Positions 20,894-28,665 of a stretch of DNA of 64,000 nt are shown here, one piece after another. Position 1 is the stretch's first letter, and each line of letters begins with the position of its first letter. This DNA comes from Micromonospora wenchangensis. GTDB lineage: Bacteria > Actinomycetota > Actinomycetes > Mycobacteriales > Micromonosporaceae. The notes beneath the pieces are model-generated. The model was not told the origin of the DNA. It searched no databases and worked only from the letters and a program-made list of their open reading frames with translations. The translations under genes and the position numbers were made by a program. The DNA is taken from assembly GCF_002210435.1 (NCBI RefSeq), contig NZ_MZMV01000032.1, forward strand, positions 16,174 through 80,173, given 5' to 3'.

Positions 20894-22326
20894 CCGGGCA
20901 CCGGCGGTCCGACGCCCGCGACGACGTGCTGGCCACGCTCGTCGCCGGTGCCGTCGAGGCCGCCGACACGCTGCTGGCCACCGGCACCGGACAGGTGCTG
21001 GTGCGGCAGGTGGCGGCCCGGCTGACCGCCAACGCCGTCGCGGCCCGCGGGCACCTGCCCGCCGGGCTGGACACCGCCGGCGACCCGGACGGCCCGTGCA
21101 GCCTGCTGGCCGCGCCGGGCGGGACAAACCAGCCGGCACGGGCCGCCGCGGTGACGGCCGCGGCGATCACCGTCAGCCAGTGCGACGAGGGTCTGCGCGA
21201 ATCCCGGGGGCACCCGGGGCTGCACGCGTACGCCGCCGCCCTGGCCGCCGCCGAGGTCGACGACCGCAACCTGCGGGTGTTCCTGCGGGCGCTGGCGGTC
21301 GGCTGGGAGGTGGGCGCCCGACTCGGGCTGCTGCTGGGCGCGCCCCGCCCCGGGGTGCACCCGCACGGTGGGTGGGGCGTCGGCGCGGCGGCGGCCGCCG
21401 CCGGGACCGTCGCCGGGCAGGACGCCGCCGGACTGGCCGCGACGGTGAACCTGGCGCTGACCGTGGCGCTGGCCGGGCCGGAGGCCGACACCCGGCGGGG
21501 GCACGCCGCCCACTACCTGCTGCCCGCCCTCGGCACCGCCAACGGGCTGACCGTCGCCCGGCTCGCCGACGCCGGGTTCCCGGCCACCGGCCCGGCGCTG
21601 CCCCACCTCGGCCGGACCGTCCACCAGGGCGACACCGACCGGCCGGTGGACGCCGCGCTGCTGCCCCGGCCGCTGCTGCCCGACGTCTACTTCAAGCCGG
21701 TCGGGGTGTGCGCGCACACCCTGACCGCCTGGACGGTGGCCCGCGCGATGGCCCGGGACCTGCCCGCCGACGAGGTGGCGGCGGTGACCGTGCACACCTA
21801 CGCGGGGGCGGCCCTGCTCGCCGGGCGTCGTCCAGCCAACCGGCTGGCCCGCCAGTTCAGCATCCCGTGGGTGGTGGCCTGCGCGTTGCTCGGCACCGAC
21901 CCGGGCGCCCCGGACGGGCCGGCGGACGACCGGCGGGCCCGCGCTGCCCGGCTCGCCGAGCGGGTGACCGTACGCCACGACCCCGGGCTGGACCAGGGGT
22001 ATCCGGCGGGCCGGCCGGCGGTGGTGGAGGTGACGACCCACGGCGGAGCCCGGCTGACCGGGCGGGCCCGGTTCCACCACGGCGACCGGGAGGACCCGAT
22101 GACGGCCGACGACCTGGCCGCCGTCGACGCCGCGCTGCTGCGTACCCCGGGGGTGCCGGCGGGGGCGGCCGGGCTGCTGCACGGGCTGGCCCGCGCGCCC
22201 GGGGCGACCCGACTGCGAGACCTCACCGCGCTGGTGCGCGGCGGGGCACCGAATCCGAACGGCGGTCCCCCGCCGGTTCCCGCTGGGCCCGGCCCATCAG
22301 GCAGGAAGGACACGACGACATGGTGA
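20890..22326 (+). CDS. MmgE/PrpD-family hydro-lyase
   Basis: A 478-residue protein of the MmgE/PrpD family, whose characterised members include 2-methylcitrate dehydratase and cis-aconitate decarboxylase. Family features are the all-helical N-terminal core with HPHGGWGVGAAAAAAGTVAG and AANLALTVALAG-type helices, then YFKPVGVCAHTLTAWTVAR and the C-terminal lid with VTVHTYAGAALLAGRRPANR. It starts with GTG overlapping the upstream TGA (GTGA). No 2-methylcitrate cycle genes are nearby, so the substrate is more likely another branched di- or tricarboxylate. A Pro/Gly-rich tail of ~25 residues follows the domain. Confidence 0.85.
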   Translation: MTGHRRSDARDDVLATLVAGAVEAADTLLATGTGQVLVRQVAARLTANAVAARGHLPAGLDTAGDPDGPCSLLAAPGGTNQPARAAAVTAAAITVSQCDEGLRESRGHPGLHAYAAALAAAEVDDRNLRVFLRALAVGWEVGARLGLLLGAPRPGVHPHGGWGVGAAAAAAGTVAGQDAAGLAATVNLALTVALAGPEADTRRGHAAHYLLPALGTANGLTVARLADAGFPATGPALPHLGRTVHQGDTDRPVDAALLPRPLLPDVYFKPVGVCAHTLTAWTVARAMARDLPADEVAAVTVHTYAGAALLAGRRPANRLARQFSIPWVVACALLGTDPGAPDGPADDRRARAARLAERVTVRHDPGLDQGYPAGRPAVVEVTTHGGARLTGRARFHHGDREDPMTADDLAAVDAALLRTPGVPAGAAGLLHGLARAPGATRLRDLTALVRGGAPNPNGGPPPVPAGPGPSGRKDTTTW

Positions 22327-23258
22327 TCAGAGTCGAACCCGGCACCGAGCGGGACTTCATCGGCTACGGCGGGGACCTGCCCCGCGTCGAGTGGCCCGGT
22401 GGCGCCCGGGTGGCGGTGAGCCTGTGCCTCAACTACGAGGAGGGCGCCGAACACAGCCTCCTCGACGGCGACAGCGTCAACGAGTGGGTCGGCGAGATCT
22501 CGTACACGCCGACCAGCGCCGAGCACCGGGACCTGTCCCAGGAGTCGGTCTACGAGTACGGCAGCCGGGCCGGGGCGTGGCGGCTGCTGCGGCTGTTCGA
22601 CCGGACGCAGACCCCGGTGACCGTGTACGGCTGCGCCGAGGCGCTGGCCCGTAACCGGCCGCTGACCAGGGCATTCGTCGACGCCGGGCACGAGATCTGC
22701 TCGCACGGCCTGCGCTGGCGGGAGCCGTCGGGGATGACCGAGGACGAGGAACGCGCCGAGATCCGGCAGGCGGTGGCGACGATCACCGAGCTGTGCGGGG
22801 AACGCCCGGTCGGCTGGTACTCCCGGTACGCCCCGTCGGACCGGACCCGGCGGCTGCTGGTCGAGGAGGGCGGCTTCCGGTACGACTCCAACGCCTACAA
22901 CGACGACCTGCCGTACTGGGTGCAGGTGGCGGGGCAGCGGCACCTCGTGGTGCCGTACACGCACACCTACAACGACGGCCGGTTCGCCTTCAGCCCCGGC
23001 TACGGCAACCCGACCGACTTCTTCGAGAACTGCCGGCGGGGCATCGAGTACCTGTGGGAGGAGGGCGAGACCTCCCCCAAGATGATCTCGATCGGGCTGC
23101 ACGCCCGGCTGATCGGCCAGGCCGGGCGGGCCTCCGCGCTGCGTGACCTCATCGCCTGGGCGCAGGACCTGCCAGGCGTCTGGTTCGCCCGGCGGCGCGA
23201 CATCGCCGACTGGTGGCACCACAACTACTCCGACCTGCCGGCCCACGGAGGACAGTGA
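22320..23258 (+). CDS. PuuE-type polysaccharide-deacetylase-fold amidohydrolase
   Basis: A 312-residue protein of the NodB-like fold, closest in pattern to PuuE allantoinase and bacterial cyclic imide hydrolases. Matching blocks include ERDFIGYGGDLPRVEWPG, SLCLNYEEGAEHSLLDGD, YEYGSRAGAWRLLRLF, DAGHEICSHGLRW, RPVGWYSRYAPSDRTRRLL and SIGLHARLIGQAGR. Such enzymes open five-membered cyclic amide or imide rings rather than deacetylating sugars. The ATG at 22320 overlaps the PrpD stop and has AAGGA 9 nt upstream. In this operon it is the likely ring-opening step. Allantoin, hydantoin-like and imide substrates cannot be separated by eye. Confidence 0.87.
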   Translation: MVIRVEPGTERDFIGYGGDLPRVEWPGGARVAVSLCLNYEEGAEHSLLDGDSVNEWVGEISYTPTSAEHRDLSQESVYEYGSRAGAWRLLRLFDRTQTPVTVYGCAEALARNRPLTRAFVDAGHEICSHGLRWREPSGMTEDEERAEIRQAVATITELCGERPVGWYSRYAPSDRTRRLLVEEGGFRYDSNAYNDDLPYWVQVAGQRHLVVPYTHTYNDGRFAFSPGYGNPTDFFENCRRGIEYLWEEGETSPKMISIGLHARLIGQAGRASALRDLIAWAQDLPGVWFARRRDIADWWHHNYSDLPAHGGQ

Positions 23259-23260
23259 CC

Positions 23261-24052
23261 ATGCGCATCGAGATCGACAACGTGGCCAAGGGGTATCCCC
23301 GGGCCGACGGGAGCCGGCTGTCGGTGGTCGGCAGCCTCAGCACCACGATCGAGGCGCAGGAGTTCATCTGCGTGATCGGTCCGAGCGGATGCGGCAAGTC
23401 GACGCTGCTCGGCCTGCTCGGCGGGCTGCGCCGGCCGGACGACGGGGAGATCCGGTTCGTCGGGGAGCGCACCGCCGCCGGCCCGCTCACCTCGATCGTC
23501 TGGCAGGACTACGCGCTGATCCCGTGGCGCTCCATCGCCGACAACGTGGCGTTCGGCCTGGAACTGCGCGGGGTGCCCGCCGCCCGGCGGCGGGAGGTGG
23601 CCCGGGAGCACCTGACGATGATGGGCATCGAGGCGTTCGCCGACAACAAGCCGCACGAGCTGTCCGGCGGGATGCGCCAGCGGGCCGGGATCGCCCGCGC
23701 GCTGGCCAGCGACCCCGAGGTCCTGCTGATGGACGAGCCGTTCGCGGCGGTGGACGCCCAGACCCGCACCCTGTTGCAGGACGAGCTGCTCCAGGTCTGG
23801 TCGAGGCACCGCAAGACGGTCCTGTTCATCACGCACAGCATCGAGGAGGCGCTGCTGCTGGCGGACCGGATCATCGTGCTCGGCCCCCGGCCGACCCGGG
23901 TGGTCGAGGAGATCCGGGTGCCGTTCCCCCGGCCGCGTACCCGCGACGTCGAGTTGGACCCGCGGTTCACCGAGTTGAAGCGCCACCTGTGGGCGCAGTT
24001 GCGGGACGCCACCCTGGCGGCCGAGTGGGCGGAAGCGAAGGGGGACCGATGA
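23261..24052 (+). CDS. ABC transporter ATPase (SsuB/TauB type)
   Basis: A 263-residue nucleotide-binding protein with all motifs: Walker A GPSGCGKST, Q-loop WQDYALIPW, signature LSGGMRQR, Walker B VLLMDEPFAAVD and switch His in FITHSIEEALLLAD. The arrangement and length match the ATPases of nitrate/sulfonate/taurine/pyrimidine-precursor importers. The ATG has GGAGG at 9-nt spacing and the gene ends in ATGA with the permease start. With the next two genes it forms a complete importer inside the catabolic operon. Confidence 0.95.
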   Translation: MRIEIDNVAKGYPRADGSRLSVVGSLSTTIEAQEFICVIGPSGCGKSTLLGLLGGLRRPDDGEIRFVGERTAAGPLTSIVWQDYALIPWRSIADNVAFGLELRGVPAARRREVAREHLTMMGIEAFADNKPHELSGGMRQRAGIARALASDPEVLLMDEPFAAVDAQTRTLLQDELLQVWSRHRKTVLFITHSIEEALLLADRIIVLGPRPTRVVEEIRVPFPRPRTRDVELDPRFTELKRHLWAQLRDATLAAEWAEAKGDR

Positions 24053-24909
24053 GCGAGCAGAGCGCGCCGACCCGGGAGCGGGCGACCGACGAACCCGTGG
24101 TCCGCTACGCGGTGGACCCCCGCGCGGAACGCCCACCGGGTCGCGGGTTCAAGCTGCTCAGCAGCGGGCTGGGCAGCATGGTGCCGGTGGTCGTGGTGCT
24201 GGCGCTGTGGCAGGTCGGCAGCATGGCCGGGCTGATCGACAAGACCTTCTTCCCGGCCCCGTCGGAGTGCGTGCAGGCCCTCGTCGACCTGTTCTCCTCC
24301 GGGGAGCTGCTGCCGAACATCGGGATCACCGCCCAGCGCATCCTGCTCGGTTTCCTGCTCGGGGTGATCCCGGCGACGCTGCTGGGCATCGCGATGGGAC
24401 GGTCGCGGTGGGTGCGGGTGCTGATCGACCCGCTGATCGCCATCACGTACCCGATCCCGGTGGTGGCGATCCTGCCGCTGCTGCTGGTCATCTTCGGCAC
24501 CGGCGGGCGGCCGATCGTGGTGCTCGCCGGCATCATCTCGTTCTTCCCGGCGGTGGTGAACGCGATGTCCGGGGTGCTCCAGGTCGACGAGCGGCTGATC
24601 CTGATGGCCCGCAACCTGGGTGCCGGCCGGCAGCAGATCCTGTGGAAGATCGTCCTGCCGGGCGCGTTGCCGTCCATCTTCGCCGGCATCCGGCTCGCCG
24701 CGGGGCTCGCCCTGCTGGGCACGATCGCCGGTGAGTTCCTCGCCGCCAGTGACGGCGTCGGGTCGATGACCTGGCGGTACTGGCAGATCTATCAGATCGA
24801 CAACATGTACGCCACGCTCGCGGTGATCGCGGCGATGGGCTTTTTCCTCACCACGGTGACGCTGCGCGTGCAGCGGCGCTTCTTCAGCTGGACGGAGGGC
24901 CAATCATGA
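24049..24909 (+). CDS. ABC transporter permease (SsuC/TauC type)
   Basis: A 286-residue inner-membrane permease with about six transmembrane segments after a hydrophilic N-terminus of ~40 residues. The EAA-type coupling loop is recognisable in ARNLGAGRQQILWKIVLPGALPSI (about residues 185-210). It overlaps the ATPase gene at ATGA and the binding-protein gene by 4 bp. The family imports small anionic or heterocyclic solutes such as sulfonates, nitrate and thiamine precursors. Confidence 0.94.
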   Translation: MSEQSAPTRERATDEPVVRYAVDPRAERPPGRGFKLLSSGLGSMVPVVVVLALWQVGSMAGLIDKTFFPAPSECVQALVDLFSSGELLPNIGITAQRILLGFLLGVIPATLLGIAMGRSRWVRVLIDPLIAITYPIPVVAILPLLLVIFGTGGRPIVVLAGIISFFPAVVNAMSGVLQVDERLILMARNLGAGRQQILWKIVLPGALPSIFAGIRLAAGLALLGTIAGEFLAASDGVGSMTWRYWQIYQIDNMYATLAVIAAMGFFLTTVTLRVQRRFFSWTEGQS

Positions 24910-26003
24910 CAATCAAGCGGATCACGACGATCAAGCACAGGGGTGTCATCGCCGCGCTGTTGGGGGCGAGCCTGCTGCTCGGCACCGCGGCCTGCGGTGA
25001 CGACGCGGAGTCGACGGGCTCCGGCGGCACCGACAAGGTGACTGTCAACTCGCTGGAGATCCTCTCGCTGGCCCCGATGATGGTGGCCGACGCGAAGGGC
25101 TTCTTCGGCAAGCACCAGGTCGAGGTGGAGTTCAGCAACGCCGACATCTACTCCCGGCTCGCGGTGCAGGGTCAGGGCAAGCTGGACGTGAACATCCCGG
25201 GCACCGGTGGCGCGTTGTTCAACGCGGTCAACCAGGGGCTGCGGGTGCGGGCGGTGGCCGACCGGCAGCAGTACCGGTGCGCGTCGGACAACCTCCTGCT
25301 GGCCCGGACCCAGGCCTTCGACGGCGGCCTGAAGAGCGTGGCCGACCTGAAGGGCAAGAAGGTCGCCATCCTGGCCAAGGGTTCGACCACCGAGTACTGG
25401 CTGGACCGGGCGCTGGGTGAGGTCGGGCTCAAGCAGTCCGACCTGGGGCAGATCGTCACGCTGAGCTACCCGGACACCGCCAACGCGCTCAAGAGCGGTG
25501 CGGTGGACGCCGGCTTCCTGGTGCAGCCGCTGGCGTACCAGCTCATCACCGACGGGCAGGCCAAGCGGGTGCTGGCGATGAACGAGGTCGCGCCCAACCA
25601 GGAGCAGGGCCTGATCACCATGTCGCAGGACTTCATCAGCAAGCGGCCCGAGGTCGCGGCCCGGTGGATGGCCGGCTGGCTGGAGGGTGTGCGCTACTAC
25701 CAGGACCCGGCCAACAAGGACGACGTCATCAAGATCGTGGCCGAGCGGACCAAGGTGCCGGCGGAGACGATCACCAAGCTGTACGGCACCGACCAGTGGC
25801 CGTACATGGACCCGAACGGTCGGGTGGACACCGCCACGGTGGTCGCCGAGGACGGCAAGTGGCTGCTCGACAACAAGATCATCGAGAAGCTGCCGGAGGT
25901 CGGTGAGTGGCACGACGGTTCCGTCGTCGACGCCGCCCTGAAGATCGTCGGCGAGGTGCCGGTCAACCGCGACTGCGGCAGCGTCCAGAAGCTGGAGTCC
26001 TGA
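24906..26003 (+). CDS. ABC transporter substrate-binding lipoprotein (SsuA/THI5-like)
   Basis: A 365-residue lipoprotein. The signal peptide has the lipobox LGTAAC with the lipidated Cys at residue 30, then a Ser/Gly/Asp linker. The mature part follows the NMT1/THI5-like pattern: VNSLEILSLAPMMVADAKGF, GKLDVNIPGTGGALFNAVNQ and KSVADLKGKKVAILAKGSTT. Ligands of this family are small (aliphatic sulfonates, pyrimidines, amides); which one applies here is unknown. It is coupled to the permease upstream, and its TGA overlaps the ATG of the aldolase gene. Confidence 0.93.
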   Translation: MTIKRITTIKHRGVIAALLGASLLLGTAACGDDAESTGSGGTDKVTVNSLEILSLAPMMVADAKGFFGKHQVEVEFSNADIYSRLAVQGQGKLDVNIPGTGGALFNAVNQGLRVRAVADRQQYRCASDNLLLARTQAFDGGLKSVADLKGKKVAILAKGSTTEYWLDRALGEVGLKQSDLGQIVTLSYPDTANALKSGAVDAGFLVQPLAYQLITDGQAKRVLAMNEVAPNQEQGLITMSQDFISKRPEVAARWMAGWLEGVRYYQDPANKDDVIKIVAERTKVPAETITKLYGTDQWPYMDPNGRVDTATVVAEDGKWLLDNKIIEKLPEVGEWHDGSVVDAALKIVGEVPVNRDCGSVQKLES

Positions 26004-26785
26004 TGTTTCCCCGTCCGAGCCGGCTGGCCGAGGTGCTGCGCGACGGTGGCGTCGCCCTCGGCAGCCTGACCCTGCTCCAGGAACCGGCGATCGGCGAGAT
26101 CCTCGGCGTCCTCGGCTACGACTTCCTGGTCGTCGACACCGAGCACGCCGCGGCCGACGAGCAGAGCGTGCTGGCGATGGTCCGGGCGGCCGGCTCGGCG
26201 GGGACCACCCCGCTGGTCCGGCTGCGCCGGATCGAGGAGAAGGACCTGCTCTGGTCCCTGGACAGCGGTGCCGGCGGGGTGGTGCTGCCGCTGGTGGAGA
26301 CCGGCGAGCAGGCCGTCGAGGCGGCCCGGCTGACCCACTACCCGCCGGTCGGTGACCGGACGCTGTGCTCGGCGGCGCGGGCCGCCGGGCACGGCACCGC
26401 CCGGGGCGACTTCGACCGCTACCTGACCTGGGCCGGGCGGAACACCACCGTGGTCGCCCTGGTCGAGACCCCCACCGGGCTGGCCAACCTGGACGACATC
26501 CTCGCCGCCGACCTCGACGTGCTGATGCTCGGCCGGGCCGACCTGTCGGTCAAGCTGGGCCTGGGCTACCAGCCCACCCATCCGGAGGTGGAGAAGCACG
26601 CGGTCGACTTCGTCGAGCGGGTGGTCGCCGCCGGCCGGGTCGCCGGCATGCTTGCCTACTCCGCCGAGGAGGCCCGCCGCTGGATCGACCGGGGCGTCCG
26701 CTTCGTCGTCTACTCCCAGCCGGAGATGCTGCTCTCCGACGCCTACCGGCGGGCCCGCGACGAGATCCTCGGCGGTACGTCGTGA
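26003..26785 (+). CDS. HpcH/HpaI-family aldolase
   Basis: A 260-residue TIM-barrel class II aldolase of the 2-dehydro-3-deoxyglucarate/4-hydroxy-2-oxo-heptanedioate aldolase family. Seen are FLVVDTEHAAADEQSV, GGVVLPLVETGEQAVEAARL and the metal-binding pair in ALVETPTGLANLDDIL (Glu) and MLGRADLSVKLG (Asp). It cleaves a 4-hydroxy-2-oxo-acid into pyruvate or another 2-oxo-acid and an aldehyde. The ATG at 26003 is inside TGATG and has GGAG 5 nt before it. It is likely the carbon-cleavage step of the operon's pathway. Confidence 0.9.
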   Translation: MFPRPSRLAEVLRDGGVALGSLTLLQEPAIGEILGVLGYDFLVVDTEHAAADEQSVLAMVRAAGSAGTTPLVRLRRIEEKDLLWSLDSGAGGVVLPLVETGEQAVEAARLTHYPPVGDRTLCSAARAAGHGTARGDFDRYLTWAGRNTTVVALVETPTGLANLDDILAADLDVLMLGRADLSVKLGLGYQPTHPEVEKHAVDFVERVVAAGRVAGMLAYSAEEARRWIDRGVRFVVYSQPEMLLSDAYRRARDEILGGTS

Positions 26786-27444
26786 GCCTGCTGGTGACCG
26801 GCGGGGCCAGCGGCATCGGCGCGGCGGTGGTCGCCACCGCCCGCGCCCGGGGCGAGACGGTGCACGTGCTGGACGTCTCCACCGGCGTGGACGCCGCCGA
26901 CCCGGTCGCGGTGGGCGAGTTCGTCGACGCGATCGGCACCCCGCGCCGGGTCGCCCACCTGGCCGGGGTGGTCAGCGCCGGTGGCATCGAACAGACCAGC
27001 CTCACCGAGTGGGAACGCACCCTGCGCAACAACCTCACCGCCGCGTTCGTCGTCTCCCAGGCCGTGGTGCCCCGGATGGCGGCGGCCGGCGGCGGGTCGC
27101 TGGTGCTGATGAGCAGCCTCAACGCCCGCGACGGCGGCACCCGGCTGTCGGGCACGGCGTACGCGGCGGCGAAGGCGGGGGTGCTGGGCCTGATGCGGCA
27201 CCTGGCCGTCGACTTCGGACCGCGGGCGGTACGGGTCAACGCCGTCGCGCCCGGCCCGGTGGCGACCCCGATGCACGACCGGCTCACCGCCGAACAGAAG
27301 GCGGCGCTGCGGTCCCGGATGCCACTGGGCCGGGTCTCCTCGGCGCAGGAGATCGCCGACATCGTGCTGTTCCTGCTCTCCGATTCCTGCGCCACGGTCA
27401 CCGGCATGACCTTCGATGTGAACGGGGGCAGTCATCTCAGCTAG
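26782..27444 (+). CDS. Short-chain dehydrogenase/reductase
   Basis: A 220-residue SDR, on the short side for the family. The cofactor motif TGGASGIG is at residues 6-13, the catalytic Ser in VLMSSLNARDG, YxxxK as YAAAKAGVLG, and the C-terminal PLGRVSSAQEIADIVLFLLSD and GMTFDVNGG blocks are intact. The residue after the second strand is Asp (VLDVS), which favours NAD. The GTG at 26782 overlaps the aldolase stop. It would oxidise the hydroxy-acid before retro-aldol cleavage, by inference. Confidence 0.92.
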   Translation: MSLLVTGGASGIGAAVVATARARGETVHVLDVSTGVDAADPVAVGEFVDAIGTPRRVAHLAGVVSAGGIEQTSLTEWERTLRNNLTAAFVVSQAVVPRMAAAGGGSLVLMSSLNARDGGTRLSGTAYAAAKAGVLGLMRHLAVDFGPRAVRVNAVAPGPVATPMHDRLTAEQKAALRSRMPLGRVSSAQEIADIVLFLLSDSCATVTGMTFDVNGGSHLS

Positions 27445-27483
27445 GTTGCCGGGTACGGGTACCGGTCCGGCACGGGAGGCACA

Positions 27484-28554
27484 GTGAACAAGCGGGTGAC
27501 CCTGCGCGACGTCGCCAGCCACACCGGTGTGCACGTCTCCACGGTGTCCCGGGTGCTGCGCGGCGACGACGTGCGGGTCGCCCCGGCGACCGCGGCCCGG
27601 ATCGTGGCCGCCGCCCGGGAGCTGGGTTTCCACCGGGACCGTTGGGCGGCCAGCCTGCGCAGCGGCAAGACCGGGGTGATCGGCGTGCTGGTCCCCCGGA
27701 TCACCGACATCGTGCTGGCCACCGTCTTCGAGGGCATCGACGCCGCCGCTGCCGCCGCCGGCTACCAGGCGGTGGTCAGCAGCAGCTGGGACGACGACGA
27801 GGCGCGGGCGCTGCGCATCCAGCGGTTGATCGGGGAACGGGTGGACGGGCTGATCATCGGTGACGCCCGCCGCAACGATCCGATGCTGGCCCGGCTGGCC
27901 GCCGACGGGGTTCCGTTCGTGCTGGTCAGTCGGGCCTCGCGGGGTTTCCCGTCGGTGACCGGCCGGGACCGCCTCGGTGGTCGGCTCGCCGCCGAGCACC
28001 TGATCGACGTGGGCTGCCGGCGGCTGGCGGTGATCGCCGGTCCCGGGCACGCCAGCACCGCCGCCGACCGGGTCGCGGGCTTCCTCGCCGCGGCGAAGGC
28101 CCGGGGCGTGCCGGTCGACCCGCGGTGGGTCGCGCCGTCCACCTTCGACGTCGCCGGCGGGGCCTCGGCGATGGCCGGCCTGCTGGACACCGGTCGGCCC
28201 GACGGGGTCTTCGCGGTCAACGACTTCGCCGCGATCGGGGCGATGGGCACCCTGCGCGACCACGGCCTGCGGGTCGGTCGGGAGGTGGCGGTGGTCGGGT
28301 ACAACGACATCGACGTGGACGCCCAACTCCTGGTGCCGCTCACCTCCATCCGTACCCCCCTGCGGGACATGGGCTCGCAGGCCCTGCACGCCCTGCTCAC
28401 CCTGCTCGGCTCGGGCAGCACCACGTCGGTGCGGCTGGAACCGGAACTGGTCGTCCGGGCGACCACCGCCGACTTCTCCCCCGGGGCCACGGAGGCGGTG
28501 GCGCGTACCGTCGCGCTGCCGGAGGTGTCCCGGGTGGTCACGCCGGTGAACTGA
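27484..28554 (+). CDS. LacI-family regulator of the catabolic operon
   Basis: A 356-residue regulator. The N-terminal HTH and hinge read VTLRDVASHTGVHVSTVSRVL and RAASLRSGKT-like sequence, and the periplasmic-binding-fold sensor ends with VAVVGYNDIDVDAQLLVPLT. It starts with GTG 4 nt after GGGAGG, 39 nt after the SDR stop, so it is the last gene of the operon. The TTGnGCAA array at the operon's promoter is its probable operator, giving feedback control by a pathway metabolite. Confidence 0.93.
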   Translation: MNKRVTLRDVASHTGVHVSTVSRVLRGDDVRVAPATAARIVAAARELGFHRDRWAASLRSGKTGVIGVLVPRITDIVLATVFEGIDAAAAAAGYQAVVSSSWDDDEARALRIQRLIGERVDGLIIGDARRNDPMLARLAADGVPFVLVSRASRGFPSVTGRDRLGGRLAAEHLIDVGCRRLAVIAGPGHASTAADRVAGFLAAAKARGVPVDPRWVAPSTFDVAGGASAMAGLLDTGRPDGVFAVNDFAAIGAMGTLRDHGLRVGREVAVVGYNDIDVDAQLLVPLTSIRTPLRDMGSQALHALLTLLGSGSTTSVRLEPELVVRATTADFSPGATEAVARTVALPEVSRVVTPVN

Positions 28555-28579
28555 CGCCGGACCGTCCCGCCGGCGTCAG
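28551..28579 (+). terminator. Terminator overlapping the LacI stop
   Basis: A perfect 10-bp inverted repeat, CTGACGCCGG at 28551-28560 and its complement at 28570-28579, with a 9-base loop. The left arm contains the LacI stop codon, so it closes the ten-gene operon. A GC-rich gap of about 85 bp to the convergent GT2 gene follows. Confidence 0.75.
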
Positions 28580-28665
28580 CCCGCGCCCGGCGGGCCCCGC
28601 GCCGCCCGGTGCCGGTGGCCGTCCGTGCGGGGCCCGCGGGCGACGACGCGCCACCGCCCGGCCGG

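Noticed and set aside
20890..22326. MmgE/PrpD gene as part of a 2-methylcitrate cycle
   Set aside because: No methylcitrate synthase or methylisocitrate lyase is adjacent; the neighbours are amidohydrolases, a transporter and an HpcH/HpaI aldolase.
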